This document shows positions 18,833 to 27,920 of a stretch of DNA of 64,000 nucleotides, one piece after another; within the stretch, counting starts at the first letter, position 1, and each line of letters opens with the position of its first letter. A model generated the notes under the pieces. The model was not told the origin of the DNA and did not search any database. It worked only from the letters and a program-made list of their open reading frames with translations. The DNA comes from Nitrosomonas aestuarii. Lineage in GTDB: Bacteria; Pseudomonadota; Gammaproteobacteria; Burkholderiales; Nitrosomonadaceae. The stretch is taken from the NCBI RefSeq assembly GCF_003046585.1, contig NZ_QAAE01000008.1, positions 62,001 through 126,000 on the forward strand, written 5' to 3'. The translations under genes were made by a program, and so were the position numbers.

Positions 18833-21800
18833 GACCGCCTTCCTGTCGGTATTGGTTTAAAAATGAAATAATTTGTGCGGATACTTGATTAAGTTGCGGA
18901 AATAATACGGTCTCATGGTCTTGAGCTTGATTGAGCTGCTGCATCAAGTACAGCCAATCTTTATAGTACTGCTCGAAACGCTGCATGGGAGAAAAATCGA
19001 GCCAGTAAAATTGTGCAAATACATGCGCCGGAAGACTCCTTTGTATGGTTTCTTCGGCAAATTTTCTAAATACGTTGTCTGAAAAACGCGTTGTCCAGGA
19101 TGGGAAAAGGATACTGATACGATTATTTATAAACAGATGATCACATGCCAATACGTCATTTTCCTTCGAACCGCGCGGCCGCAGCAACAGATGCTCAATT
19201 ATATGAAAATCCTCACATAATTGATTTAATTGACTGAGCGTGTTACAAAACTGATGCGCATAAAGGGCAGCCTTATCAAAAGTGGCTTCTTTCGCTAGTA
19301 TCCATAATTTGTTATCTTGCGCATGCATGAAGCAAATCATGGTGTCTTTTTGCGCCGACCGGACAAGCCGATAATTATCCAGCTTGATGCCTTCCTTAAA
19401 AATTGAATCACTGAAAACCGGCAATCGCGTAGGCAATGTATTTTCTGTCCACTTTCCTGGCTTAAAGTCTGAAATAACGGGTACTGCTTCATGCTGGCTA
19501 TCACCAGATAGCCATTTAATTTTGCTGGCCAGTGCACGATCAGAAATGAGACGGCTTTGTTTCTCCGTCAGGACATCCGTTGTTAACACTGGCTTAAGGA
19601 CATGTTTTAATCCGAGTAGCGCGCGGACTTTTATATGCAGGCCAGCCAAGTTGCCTTTCTGGTCTAGGTGTTGCGATGCAAAAACAGGCTGCAGATAATC
19701 AAACCCCTTGCCTTTATCTTTGCTGATTTTACGAATGGACTTCAAGTAATTGATTTTATTTTCAATCATCCAGTCGTCCGCATCCTTGTGCCGGTAATAA
19801 TTGAAGCGAAGCAGTTTATGCTGTTCAAATACTTCGCCATAAAGCGCCAGTAAAATATCGAGTATCCGGTTTTTTCGCACACCGTATTCATCATATCGGC
19901 CTGGAATATCATCAATGGTATCGCCGATTGCAGACGGCTTGCTGACTGGTATTTCCGTATAAAGTGCTTCAATTCCAGGGATTTTGGTATTATCCAGAAA
20001 CTGGGAGAAATATGTTTTTCTTGATTCCTGATATGCGGAAAACAAGCCTGAAATTTCTTGCAGTCCCTGTAAATAATTAGCCATCAGTTGTTCAAACGGA
20101 TACAGGTAGGCTTTAAGCTGCTTGACTTTGGCCAGTGCCTCAGGTGGGTTTGCGCGTGACATACCCTGTTTGTTGACACCATAAATAGCCGGAAAATGAT
20201 TCTGAATTGAATAATAGCGACGAAAGTCCCTTAATTGACCGTTGGGCAGTGGTATAAATTGCGCAAGTGACTGTGTGTTGCGCCTGAATGCATGGTACTC
20301 AAAAATCAGTTTTTTCAGTTCGCGGTGAAATTCCTCAAAAAAAACTGCATTTTTCCTGGATTCGTTTTTTTCCGATGATACAGCTTCGGCGTACACAATT
20401 TCGGTTTCAACTTCGTCCGCACTTTGTGGCAGTCTTAAATGTAATATGTGGGCTGAGTTCTCGACATATGAAATACGCAAATCAGGAAAAAAATGCTGTG
20501 ACTGCAGATAGTTCAGGCTTACGTATTGTCGTCCGTCTTTGTCGGTTAATGCAAGATTCCGGGTTTGCGTAACACCTTTAATGTTACCAATATACGCTAT
20601 CAAATCCATAATCGTTATGGCACCCCGAGATGTGTCAGCTGACGCATTCCGAATATAGCCATGCTGCGTTAATGGACCTGAAAAAACCTGTTCATAGTTT
20701 TTATTTTCGGCTAATACACTCCCGTAGTGATCAATCTGCATATCTGATGAAATAAAACGTGAACATCTGAACATAATTTCAGCATAAACTTTAGCTGGAT
20801 TATGGTGTGGATGTACTTCAATATCACCCACTAAAAAAAAAGAACTTGATTCAATCATCTTGATACTATGGATATCTTCACCAAGACTGCGGTTACTGGA
20901 AAAGACCGCCAGAATCCGTTGTTTGACTCGGGTTTCATCGGATAGTGGCAAATGCGTTTTGTCAGTTTTGAGGCAATCAATCTTTTTTGCCAAGGGTACT
21001 GTTGTTTCATTGAACAGAGCAGTCAGTCGAGGCAGAATATTATTTAAAACGGGTATAATATCGCTCAGTTTCTGAAGCGGCGTATCCAAAATGGCATGAA
21101 TTTGTTCTAGTTTCTCCACAGGCAGGTGGTTTAATAACTGTTCGAGTGCCGCCAACTGCTCGCTGGACTGAACAATTGTTTTTGTCTGACAAGACTGACC
21201 ATGCTGCATGGCGTCGATCGCATTGAGTGCACCCCCTGCATGAGACAAGCTTAAGGCATGTTGCGTCAACAGTGATAAAATTTCTTCGGATTGATGAATG
21301 GACGATTCAATGCGTTGCATTTGCTTGGCCTGGGTCTCATGCTTAGATCGGTCAATTCGATCCCGCCATCTTTTTAGTGCATTTTGCCGCAGTTGCAGAC
21401 TCTCGACAATCTGACTTGTGACGCTATGCAAGTAGCTTAAACTATCCCGTAGTCGATTGATGCGCTCAGTCTCATTTTTAACCTTTTCAGAATAAATCGC
21501 ATCGGTCCGGATTTGAAACAGGCTCCGGTCAATTTTTACATAAACAGTGTATAAACCGGTTACATCACTCTGTTCATCCACATAAGGTTTAAAACGGATT
21601 TGGTCTATTTCCGGAATGCTGTCGTATACTACCCGCTCATAATCAGTATGCGTGACAGCTGAACTGGGCAATATTTCATGCGGCGGGTAAAGGGTCTGTT
21701 TTTCATAATCGACTACGCCGCCACCATTGACAAGGAAGTCCTGTATGGAAAATTCAGCACGATAGGAGAGGTCAGTCAAAGCATAACAGAGCTGTTCCAG

Positions 21801-21950
21801 AATGGTAACGCCTGGATCGTGTAAATTATAATCAGTCCAACATTCCCCGCATAAATTTTGGATTAACGCTATAGCATCTTTTCTTAGCGTTTCAAAATCA
21901 AGCGCGTCCGGATCGCTTCGAATACGGTTTATTTGTTCAATTGCCGGCAT
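18816..21950 (-). CDS. CIS baseplate protein, Afp12-like
   Basis: 1044 aa. The N-terminal motif WTDYNLHDPGVTILEQLCYA followed by LTDLSYRAEF (about residues 38-68) is the signature of the large Afp12-type baseplate proteins. Residues about 160-310 are rich in heptad-like helices (coiled-coil-like). The C-terminal part includes FHIIEHLLLRPRG and a helical end. In Afp/PVC particles Afp11 and Afp12 form the baseplate wedges around the spike, equivalent to phage T4 gp6/gp7-type wedge proteins. It overlaps the genes on both sides (14 bp with the 111-aa gene, 17 bp with the tape measure). Confidence 0.88.
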   Translation of the reverse strand: MPAIEQINRIRSDPDALDFETLRKDAIALIQNLCGECWTDYNLHDPGVTILEQLCYALTDLSYRAEFSIQDFLVNGGGVVDYEKQTLYPPHEILPSSAVTHTDYERVVYDSIPEIDQIRFKPYVDEQSDVTGLYTVYVKIDRSLFQIRTDAIYSEKVKNETERINRLRDSLSYLHSVTSQIVESLQLRQNALKRWRDRIDRSKHETQAKQMQRIESSIHQSEEILSLLTQHALSLSHAGGALNAIDAMQHGQSCQTKTIVQSSEQLAALEQLLNHLPVEKLEQIHAILDTPLQKLSDIIPVLNNILPRLTALFNETTVPLAKKIDCLKTDKTHLPLSDETRVKQRILAVFSSNRSLGEDIHSIKMIESSSFFLVGDIEVHPHHNPAKVYAEIMFRCSRFISSDMQIDHYGSVLAENKNYEQVFSGPLTQHGYIRNASADTSRGAITIMDLIAYIGNIKGVTQTRNLALTDKDGRQYVSLNYLQSQHFFPDLRISYVENSAHILHLRLPQSADEVETEIVYAEAVSSEKNESRKNAVFFEEFHRELKKLIFEYHAFRRNTQSLAQFIPLPNGQLRDFRRYYSIQNHFPAIYGVNKQGMSRANPPEALAKVKQLKAYLYPFEQLMANYLQGLQEISGLFSAYQESRKTYFSQFLDNTKIPGIEALYTEIPVSKPSAIGDTIDDIPGRYDEYGVRKNRILDILLALYGEVFEQHKLLRFNYYRHKDADDWMIENKINYLKSIRKISKDKGKGFDYLQPVFASQHLDQKGNLAGLHIKVRALLGLKHVLKPVLTTDVLTEKQSRLISDRALASKIKWLSGDSQHEAVPVISDFKPGKWTENTLPTRLPVFSDSIFKEGIKLDNYRLVRSAQKDTMICFMHAQDNKLWILAKEATFDKAALYAHQFCNTLSQLNQLCEDFHIIEHLLLRPRGSKENDVLACDHLFINNRISILFPSWTTRFSDNVFRKFAEETIQRSLPAHVFAQFYWLDFSPMQRFEQYYKDWLYLMQQLNQAQDHETVLFPQLNQVSAQIISFLNQYRQEGGRDYWL

Positions 21951-22272
21951 AAGTATTAGAAGGTTTGACCGGCAGATCGCTTTCTGGCTGCAGTTGATGT
22001 GTCATCTGCTTTTTTAAGCTGAAAAGCAGATGATGAACATGCTCATACGGCAGCTTTCCTAGCGCCTTGATCGCCAATCGTATCTCTAGTTCAGTAAATG
22101 TAAAAATTTTTTTCCCGGACTGATCGACGCCCTCTGCAAAATGATAATGTGCCTGTTGATTCAATTTACCGATTAATTCAAAAACTATCTTAAAGGGACA
22201 CTCGGCCAGCGCAATCAGTAGCAGATTACCTTCTTCCAAACTTAATTCTATCGATAAAATACGTTCTGTCAT
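21937..22272 (-). CDS. Small CIS-operon protein of unknown function
   Basis: 111 aa, not recognised. It is acidic at the start (MTERILSIELSLEEGNLLLI) and helical, with no signal peptide or membrane segment. It lies between the fibre candidate and the Afp12-like gene, 14 bp after the former and overlapping the latter by 14 bp, so it is almost certainly translated with them. Its position suggests a small baseplate or chaperone component; the sequence alone does not show a function. Confidence 0.7.
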   Translation of the reverse strand: MTERILSIELSLEEGNLLLIALAECPFKIVFELIGKLNQQAHYHFAEGVDQSGKKIFTFTELEIRLAIKALGKLPYEHVHHLLFSLKKQMTHQLQPESDLPVKPSNTYAGN

Positions 22273-22286
22273 CCTGCCTGTTTACT

Positions 22287-23123
22287 TCATTTTTTCTTTC
22301 TGGATGTGGACATGGGTGTTCCGTCCGGCTTAATTTCACTGTCATACATGGCCGTGTCGTTCCAAAGCCGGGTTAAATGATATCTGACCCAGATATCATG
22401 GCCGTAGGAAACGCCTGTCCGTAACTGCAGTATATATTCAAAGTTACCATTTTCATTGGAAACCGGTTCCCAACGCAATTCAAGTTGGTTGCATTTGGCG
22501 CCAAAATGCGCCTGATGGTAACTGATATGATTTTTTGCATAATAAGTACATAATGCGAAAGCGTGCATCAAAGCATATTTACCATCTGCATCCCGGCCAC
22601 CGACACCGGCCACAACTTCAAATGCCTGGCAACCGGTTAACACACGCGTAATATCATACCATTCGCCATCAGCCGGTACGGCAAACGCATCTTTCTGCCC
22701 GACCCTCCCATGCGAAGCAATCGTGCCCACAACATCCAGTTCATACTGTGGTTGCGCATTATTAATACCGACACCGACTCTGGCGGCATCTGCAGTATCG
22801 ATCGCCTCTGTCGTATTGGACGAATTGCCTATACTGCGCAATGTCAACACATTCGGGTTGAATTGATTGCCAATTTTGAGATTTGATGTTGCCTTATCCA
22901 AACCAACAAACCACAAAGGACTGAGTGTCTCCATTTTTTGATAAAAACTCATCAGCTTTCCGTCGCCGAGCTGGAAAATTCTAAGGCCGTCTTTGATCGT
23001 TTTATCGAAACCATCATCGATTAAATTCAACGTTGAATCAATCAAATCGGCAAAAGCAATTTCTGAGGGCCTGCTGCCATTCTTGAATTTGGCTTCCAGT
23101 GTTTTTCTATTTTGTTTCGCCAT
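22287..23123 (-). CDS. Putative CIS fibre/adhesin-like protein
   Basis: 278 aa. Residues about 113-140 (VGVGINNAQPQYELDVVGTI, then ASHGRVG) match the 'VGIGTxxPxxxLDVxGxI' pattern of phage and bacterial tail-fibre/adhesin proteins that often precedes a folding or receptor-binding C-terminal domain. The following ~130 residues, rich in aromatic and Gly residues (DAFAVPADGEWYDITRVLTG), could be that domain. The N-terminus (LEAKFKNGSRPSEIAFADLI) may attach to the baseplate. It overlaps the Afp11-like gene by 17 bp. The position between Afp11 and Afp12 differs from AFP, where the fibre Afp13 follows Afp12. Confidence 0.65.
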   Translation of the reverse strand: MAKQNRKTLEAKFKNGSRPSEIAFADLIDSTLNLIDDGFDKTIKDGLRIFQLGDGKLMSFYQKMETLSPLWFVGLDKATSNLKIGNQFNPNVLTLRSIGNSSNTTEAIDTADAARVGVGINNAQPQYELDVVGTIASHGRVGQKDAFAVPADGEWYDITRVLTGCQAFEVVAGVGGRDADGKYALMHAFALCTYYAKNHISYHQAHFGAKCNQLELRWEPVSNENGNFEYILQLRTGVSYGHDIWVRYHLTRLWNDTAMYDSEIKPDGTPMSTSRKKK

Positions 23124-26100
23124 CTCTATTCTGAATAATGAATGTGCTGCCTATTTCCAACTCGCCAATACCGGTAATCTCCGGTTCTATCGTAACGTAA
23201 CTGTCGTCCACTTCAATAAAATGCTGCTGCATAGGTTCCGCTATACTCCAGGGATACCTGGGCGTTATCTCGCAGGATTCCGTCGTCACTTTACTTTCCG
23301 CCACGCTGTCGAGCAAGTTAAACAATGCGTTGCCGTCGGGTGTGATACGCAATATTGAAAAATTCGTTACCCGGTCTATAAAATCCAACTGCTGTATATA
23401 GGATTGCACATCAAATTTATTAATACACCAACCAAAATGCGTAGTGTAACCAACTGTATCATGCCAGGGAGAGATATAGGCTGAGATCGCGTCATTGAGC
23501 TTGCCAAGATACAATCCCCCGTTACGTGCGTTTCTCAGTTTAACAGTACAACGCACTTGTATGGTTTCATAGACTGGATTGACAAAATGAACGGTAACAA
23601 ACGAAGACGTGTATTGATTGATAAAATCTCTTGCTGCATTCACCATATGACCACTTAACCACAGTTGTTCACCATAGCGCGTCTGTTTAACCGGGTAAGG
23701 CAGCACCGCAATTGTCACGTGACCAGAACAAATGCGCGGACAAATTCGCTGGTAGCGCGAATCATATTCAGGGGACAGATTTGCAAAACACTTCGCCTTG
23801 TATATTTGCGGAAAACGCGCCAGCAAGAGCTGTTCATAATCAAGCGGCAGTAATGCTCGATTTTTATGACGCAATCGTTCACTCATACGGATACGCACGT
23901 CAATTTTATTTTCAACGGATCTTCCTCCTACTGACGATTGCACTTGCCAGATATTATCCACTCCGGGAAGTGATTGTTTCGTCTGTTTGATACTGCCGGC
24001 CGGTAGCGAATTAAAGGGCGTCAGTTTATGGATATCTTCACCACCGGGCAAATACCGACTCACTTGAATTGCTTGTGCAAAAACTGCATACAAACTGCAA
24101 AATTTCTCCATATCCTGGTCAGCGGATACACATAGCCAGAAAAGACAATCCGGCATGATGGTATTACCCTGATTAATGTCTGCAGGAACGTCCAAAGTCA
24201 CAATTCCTGATGTCATAAATCCATGTGTTGAATCGGCAATCACTTCCTTGGGTGAGAGTGGCATCCATTGATTTGAAGAAAGAAAAAACCACTGTAGTTT
24301 TTCTACGGAATGGTGTTCTGTCGGCAGTGAATTTTCACGCAGATAAAAATACAAGGTTATCAAACCACCCGCATCGAAAGTTTCCAATCCGATCAGCAGG
24401 TTACCCGAATAAGTATATTGCGGTAATAAAAAGACAGCTTGACCTGATTGCATCGCAGTATTTTCCCATCCCATTGGATGAAGATGAATCAGTTTCTCCT
24501 GATAGGTAGACAAACAACTATCATTATCACTTTTACCGGTAGTTATCCTGGAAGATGCATGATAATTAGCCAGTATGGATGTGACCATAGGTGTATAAGG
24601 CGTATTAGGTTCAGCTTTGCGTAGTTTGGAAATGCGCTGCCTGGCATTATGGGTCAATGCCCGCGCCAGAATCTGCGGGTATTTTTTGTGTCCAAAAGCA
24701 TCAAGCGGCTCTGTCAAAGTAAATTTAAAAAATCCTTTTTTACTGGAAGGTGTATAACTTAAACCGATTATTGTTTGAAAGTAGTCTGACGAACTCCAGT
24801 AAGGAATCAGTGCATCACATGATATTTGTTTGGTTTCACTCAACACATTTGAAGCGTGATGCGAATTTTTAATTTGAAACAATGTATCAACAGTTTCCGG
24901 GGCAGTTTCTTCCGGAAGCCATTTGCCTTCCATCAGCACTGATTTGTTAATTTTGAAATCATTGTGATTACTTGGACTATCATAACCATGATAATAAGTG
25001 TTGAATCCGCCAATACCAGGCGGAAGACCACCCCATTTTATTTCGAGACTAAAATGTGTCAATTGTTTTACCGCCGCTTCGGTGCACCCAACCAGCAGAT
25101 AAGAGCCCACTTCCGGCAACGGGCCAAATGGATTAAATGATGTCAGCGCTGACAATTGTCCAAGCTGATTATGCAATACCAGCGTCCGATTACCCGAAAC
25201 CGAAACATCTATTTTTATCCAGTCGAGTACCAGTTTATTCAATATGTTGTAGGGATACAAATAGCCCCGTGGATTGAGTGTAAATTTGACGACTGGCAGC
25301 TGTGTTTCATAGCGTTCACCGTGGACTTCACTGGAATAGGCCGTAATCGCAGGCGCGTCCGCTGGCAGGGTAAAAGCAATTTGCAGGCTGTTATCACTGA
25401 TGCTCTCATCGATTCCTGAATAAATCGGCACATATTCATCAACAGGCAACCACCCTTCTTCACCCGTCAGGTGGATAACGAAAATATTACTGAAAACCTT
25501 GAAAAAGATGTCTTGCGCTTCTTCCTTTGTGAAAATGGCTTCTGTATCGTTATCCTGTGATGATTTCAGCACGGCCGCAATCTTATGAATCCAGTGGTGA
25601 AACTTGTCTTGCTCAGGGTTGGTTTCTGCGTCAGCAAATTTGAGGGTGATGTTAATGTTTCTGTGTCCTTCCTTGAGAAGCAGTGTCTTGCTGGCCAATG
25701 CAAACCCTATGCGGGCTTGCGAAACAGATAAAGACTCTGTTTCTGTATTTTTAGGCGCCCCCAGAATCGGATAAGCCACAAAGCTGCTTCGAGCCGCAAG
25801 CGCTTCCTGGCTGATAATAGGAATACTATTAAGCCAACATGACGTGGCAAGTTGTCTGTTTTTTTTTTTGGAAATATTCGGCAAAAAAACAGTTTCCTGC
25901 AGTCTATTCTCGGAAGAATTCAACCGATCACGGTTAAAAAACAAGGTATGCGTCGCACCGACTTTGGCGCCATGTATCAGCACATCATCATCACTGACAT
26001 AAAGCGTCTCTTGCTTTCCACTATGCCTGTCAGCCAGAAAAACAGTCCCCTTAGGAATCCATTTAGTTTGCTTTTCATTTACCAGCGTAACGACCAGATA

Positions 26101-27000
26101 GGTATGATCCGGTTCAAATGGATGCGCCTGCGCACCCAACACTTGTTCATAATAAAAATCAACAAGACCCGGCGTGAACCGGTTGATTTTTTGATGCAGT
26201 CTTTGAAATAATTGTAGAAATGCAATTAACAGGCCGGTAGCAGGATCGTGACGCTGGCTCTGCAGGGAAGTCGTTAGCAGATCAGCCGACCGCCTCTGCG
26301 CCATTTCAATGGCTTTGACCACTGCATAAAAACTCGAGCGTATGGCCAGTTGATCTATCGGTCGGTCTGAGAAATCCAATGACACAGATTGTTTTTCAGA
26401 TTCCGGTACTTTTAACAGTTTAATTAAATCCTTTGAAAAGAACATATCCAAAGGCTTGTCGGGCAAAAAATATGCGAAACACTGCAAAAGTAATTGCAGC
26501 TCTTTATTAAGCCCGGTAATAATGCCTGCAATCAGTTGATGCAATTCGTGTCCAGTCTGACTTTGCGTTGATCTTAACGATGCCAGCCAGTTATCCAGAA
26601 GTACGCTAACATTATAGAGCGCAATAAGTTGTTGCTGATTTTCTGCCGGCAATGCTGCATGTAACGCATTCATCACATCAACACAACCACTGTCGGGGTA
26701 TTGCCGGTTTTTAAAAAAGGTTGCCAGTTTCTTGGTATCGGTTGACAGAATAATCGCTATGATGACTGTTTCATCGGCCGAGAAATAAGACTTCCAGTTG
26801 CCATCAGCTGCATTGTGAATATTATAAAATTTCATCCGCTCGGCGTAGTCGACAGCCATGGCCAGTAATGAATGAAAACGCAGATCCATCAGCTGAAAAT
26901 ATGCAGGATCAAGTGCGGGCAACAAGCGGCTGGTCTGACTCGTGCCATCACGGATATGCAAATGAACGTTTGATGAGATCAAGTCAGAACAGTTTTTCAT
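23107..27000 (-). CDS. CIS baseplate J-like protein, Afp11-like
   Basis: About 1297 aa from the ATG at 27000; an in-frame TTG at 27039 would add 13 residues, and neither has a clear Shine-Dalgarno. The N-terminal YAERMKFYNIHNAADGNWKS is typical of Afp11-type baseplate proteins. PFEPDHTYLVVTLVNEKQTK, then WIPKGTVFLA, marks a beta-rich baseplate-J-like region. The C-terminal third (RHKNRALLPLDYEQLLLARF, then FVNPVYETIQVRCTVKLR) resembles the gp47/baseplate-J end found across contractile tails. It forms wedges with the Afp12-like protein. The gp25-like gene ends 136 bases upstream of the chosen start. Confidence 0.87.
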   Translation of the reverse strand: MKNCSDLISSNVHLHIRDGTSQTSRLLPALDPAYFQLMDLRFHSLLAMAVDYAERMKFYNIHNAADGNWKSYFSADETVIIAIILSTDTKKLATFFKNRQYPDSGCVDVMNALHAALPAENQQQLIALYNVSVLLDNWLASLRSTQSQTGHELHQLIAGIITGLNKELQLLLQCFAYFLPDKPLDMFFSKDLIKLLKVPESEKQSVSLDFSDRPIDQLAIRSSFYAVVKAIEMAQRRSADLLTTSLQSQRHDPATGLLIAFLQLFQRLHQKINRFTPGLVDFYYEQVLGAQAHPFEPDHTYLVVTLVNEKQTKWIPKGTVFLADRHSGKQETLYVSDDDVLIHGAKVGATHTLFFNRDRLNSSENRLQETVFLPNISKKKNRQLATSCWLNSIPIISQEALAARSSFVAYPILGAPKNTETESLSVSQARIGFALASKTLLLKEGHRNINITLKFADAETNPEQDKFHHWIHKIAAVLKSSQDNDTEAIFTKEEAQDIFFKVFSNIFVIHLTGEEGWLPVDEYVPIYSGIDESISDNSLQIAFTLPADAPAITAYSSEVHGERYETQLPVVKFTLNPRGYLYPYNILNKLVLDWIKIDVSVSGNRTLVLHNQLGQLSALTSFNPFGPLPEVGSYLLVGCTEAAVKQLTHFSLEIKWGGLPPGIGGFNTYYHGYDSPSNHNDFKINKSVLMEGKWLPEETAPETVDTLFQIKNSHHASNVLSETKQISCDALIPYWSSSDYFQTIIGLSYTPSSKKGFFKFTLTEPLDAFGHKKYPQILARALTHNARQRISKLRKAEPNTPYTPMVTSILANYHASSRITTGKSDNDSCLSTYQEKLIHLHPMGWENTAMQSGQAVFLLPQYTYSGNLLIGLETFDAGGLITLYFYLRENSLPTEHHSVEKLQWFFLSSNQWMPLSPKEVIADSTHGFMTSGIVTLDVPADINQGNTIMPDCLFWLCVSADQDMEKFCSLYAVFAQAIQVSRYLPGGEDIHKLTPFNSLPAGSIKQTKQSLPGVDNIWQVQSSVGGRSVENKIDVRIRMSERLRHKNRALLPLDYEQLLLARFPQIYKAKCFANLSPEYDSRYQRICPRICSGHVTIAVLPYPVKQTRYGEQLWLSGHMVNAARDFINQYTSSFVTVHFVNPVYETIQVRCTVKLRNARNGGLYLGKLNDAISAYISPWHDTVGYTTHFGWCINKFDVQSYIQQLDFIDRVTNFSILRITPDGNALFNLLDSVAESKVTTESCEITPRYPWSIAEPMQQHFIEVDDSYVTIEPEITGIGELEIGSTFIIQNRDGETK

Positions 27001-27136
27001 TGAACAATTAAATATAAATAGAGCGGCACACTCGTGCAACTTGAGAAAAACAGCGCATTGCTACCGAGTCAATTTACCTGTTATCTATTTGCATCGATTA
27101 TGTGAAATTAAATCGACCATCCAGGACTTTGAGGGT

Positions 27137-27559
27137 TTAAATACGCACATTGGTGCCTTCTGTAAAGTAAAACGGATACACAATATTATGGCGATTATTG
27201 GTGGCGCGGATGATATAGGTGATATAGATTCTGATCAGGCCATTTAACTGATCCGTTTCATTTTCTGTGTCCACAAGAATATGTTCAACCAAAATACGCG
27301 GCTCAAAAAACAAAATGGCGCGCTTGATCAAATCAATGATGACGGTAACCGAACCTTCATCGATCTCTTCAAAAACCTGTGATTTCAAGTCACATCCATA
27401 GGTTGGCTGCATAACCCTTTCACCGGGGGTTGTAGACAGCAGAATATATAAACTTTCACGGATATCTTCTTCGGCTGTCACTTGTTTGACCGAGCCATTT
27501 TGATTAAACTGTGGCGGAAAGGCCCAGCCCGTACCAAGAAAAGATTTGTCTATTGTCAT
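27137..27559 (-). CDS. CIS gp25-like baseplate wedge protein (Afp9-like)
   Basis: 140 aa. The block GTGWAFPPQF, then EEDIRESLYILLSTTPGERV and MQPTYGCDLKSQVFEE, is the gpW/gp25 fold signature shared by T4 gp25, TssE and Afp9 (EPR-type core here as PGERV). It nucleates sheath assembly at the baseplate. I chose the ATG at 27559, where the conserved N-terminus begins; the open frame reaches further up but there it only mirrors the PAAR gene. It follows the PAAR gene by 38 bp, so the PAAR/gp25 order is swapped compared with AFP (afp9 then afp10). Confidence 0.9.
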   Translation of the reverse strand: MTIDKSFLGTGWAFPPQFNQNGSVKQVTAEEDIRESLYILLSTTPGERVMQPTYGCDLKSQVFEEIDEGSVTVIIDLIKRAILFFEPRILVEHILVDTENETDQLNGLIRIYITYIIRATNNRHNIVYPFYFTEGTNVRI

Positions 27560-27597
27560 AGCATCAATGAGTTGTAAAAAAATAAGCTTATATAAAC

Positions 27598-27903
27598 CTA
27601 TCCGCCGATCATTACAGTGGGCGCACCTGCAACAATACTGCCGCCATGCGCTGTAGTATCCCCCATTCTGACCGCCGGCCTGCCGCTGATCATCACCGTT
27701 GCAGAACCCATCACTACAGTATCCGGCGGCCCTACGCAGACACACATGTCACCCACAACAGCGGCAGGCAAACTGGCAATCAGTACATTCGACACACAAG
27801 GGCCGCTGATAGGTCCGCCCACATGTGGAATTGGCGGAACACCCGGTATTTGCATCGGGCAGATATGCATATCGGTTATTCTGGCAGCTGGGGGCATCTT
27901 CAC
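27598..27903 (-). CDS. PAAR-domain spike tip (Afp10-like)
   Basis: 101 aa made almost wholly of a PAAR domain: PPAARITDMHICPM at the start, repeated Gly/Val/Pro-rich turns, GPPDTVVMGSATVMISGRPA, then DTTAHGGSIVAGAPTVMIGG at the end. His12 and Cys15, with further His/Cys, are placed to hold the tip metal ion. PAAR proteins sharpen the VgrG-type spike and can carry cargo; this one has no extension. It starts 17 bp after the spike gene. Confidence 0.93.
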   Translation of the reverse strand: MKMPPAARITDMHICPMQIPGVPPIPHVGGPISGPCVSNVLIASLPAAVVGDMCVCVGPPDTVVMGSATVMISGRPAVRMGDTTAHGGSIVAGAPTVMIGG

Positions 27904-27920
27904 ATTCTTATAAAAAGTGA

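Noticed and set aside
27560..27745. Longer start for the gp25-like protein
   Set aside because: The upstream 62 codons only mirror the PAAR gene in another frame; the conserved gp25 N-terminus begins at the ATG at 27559.
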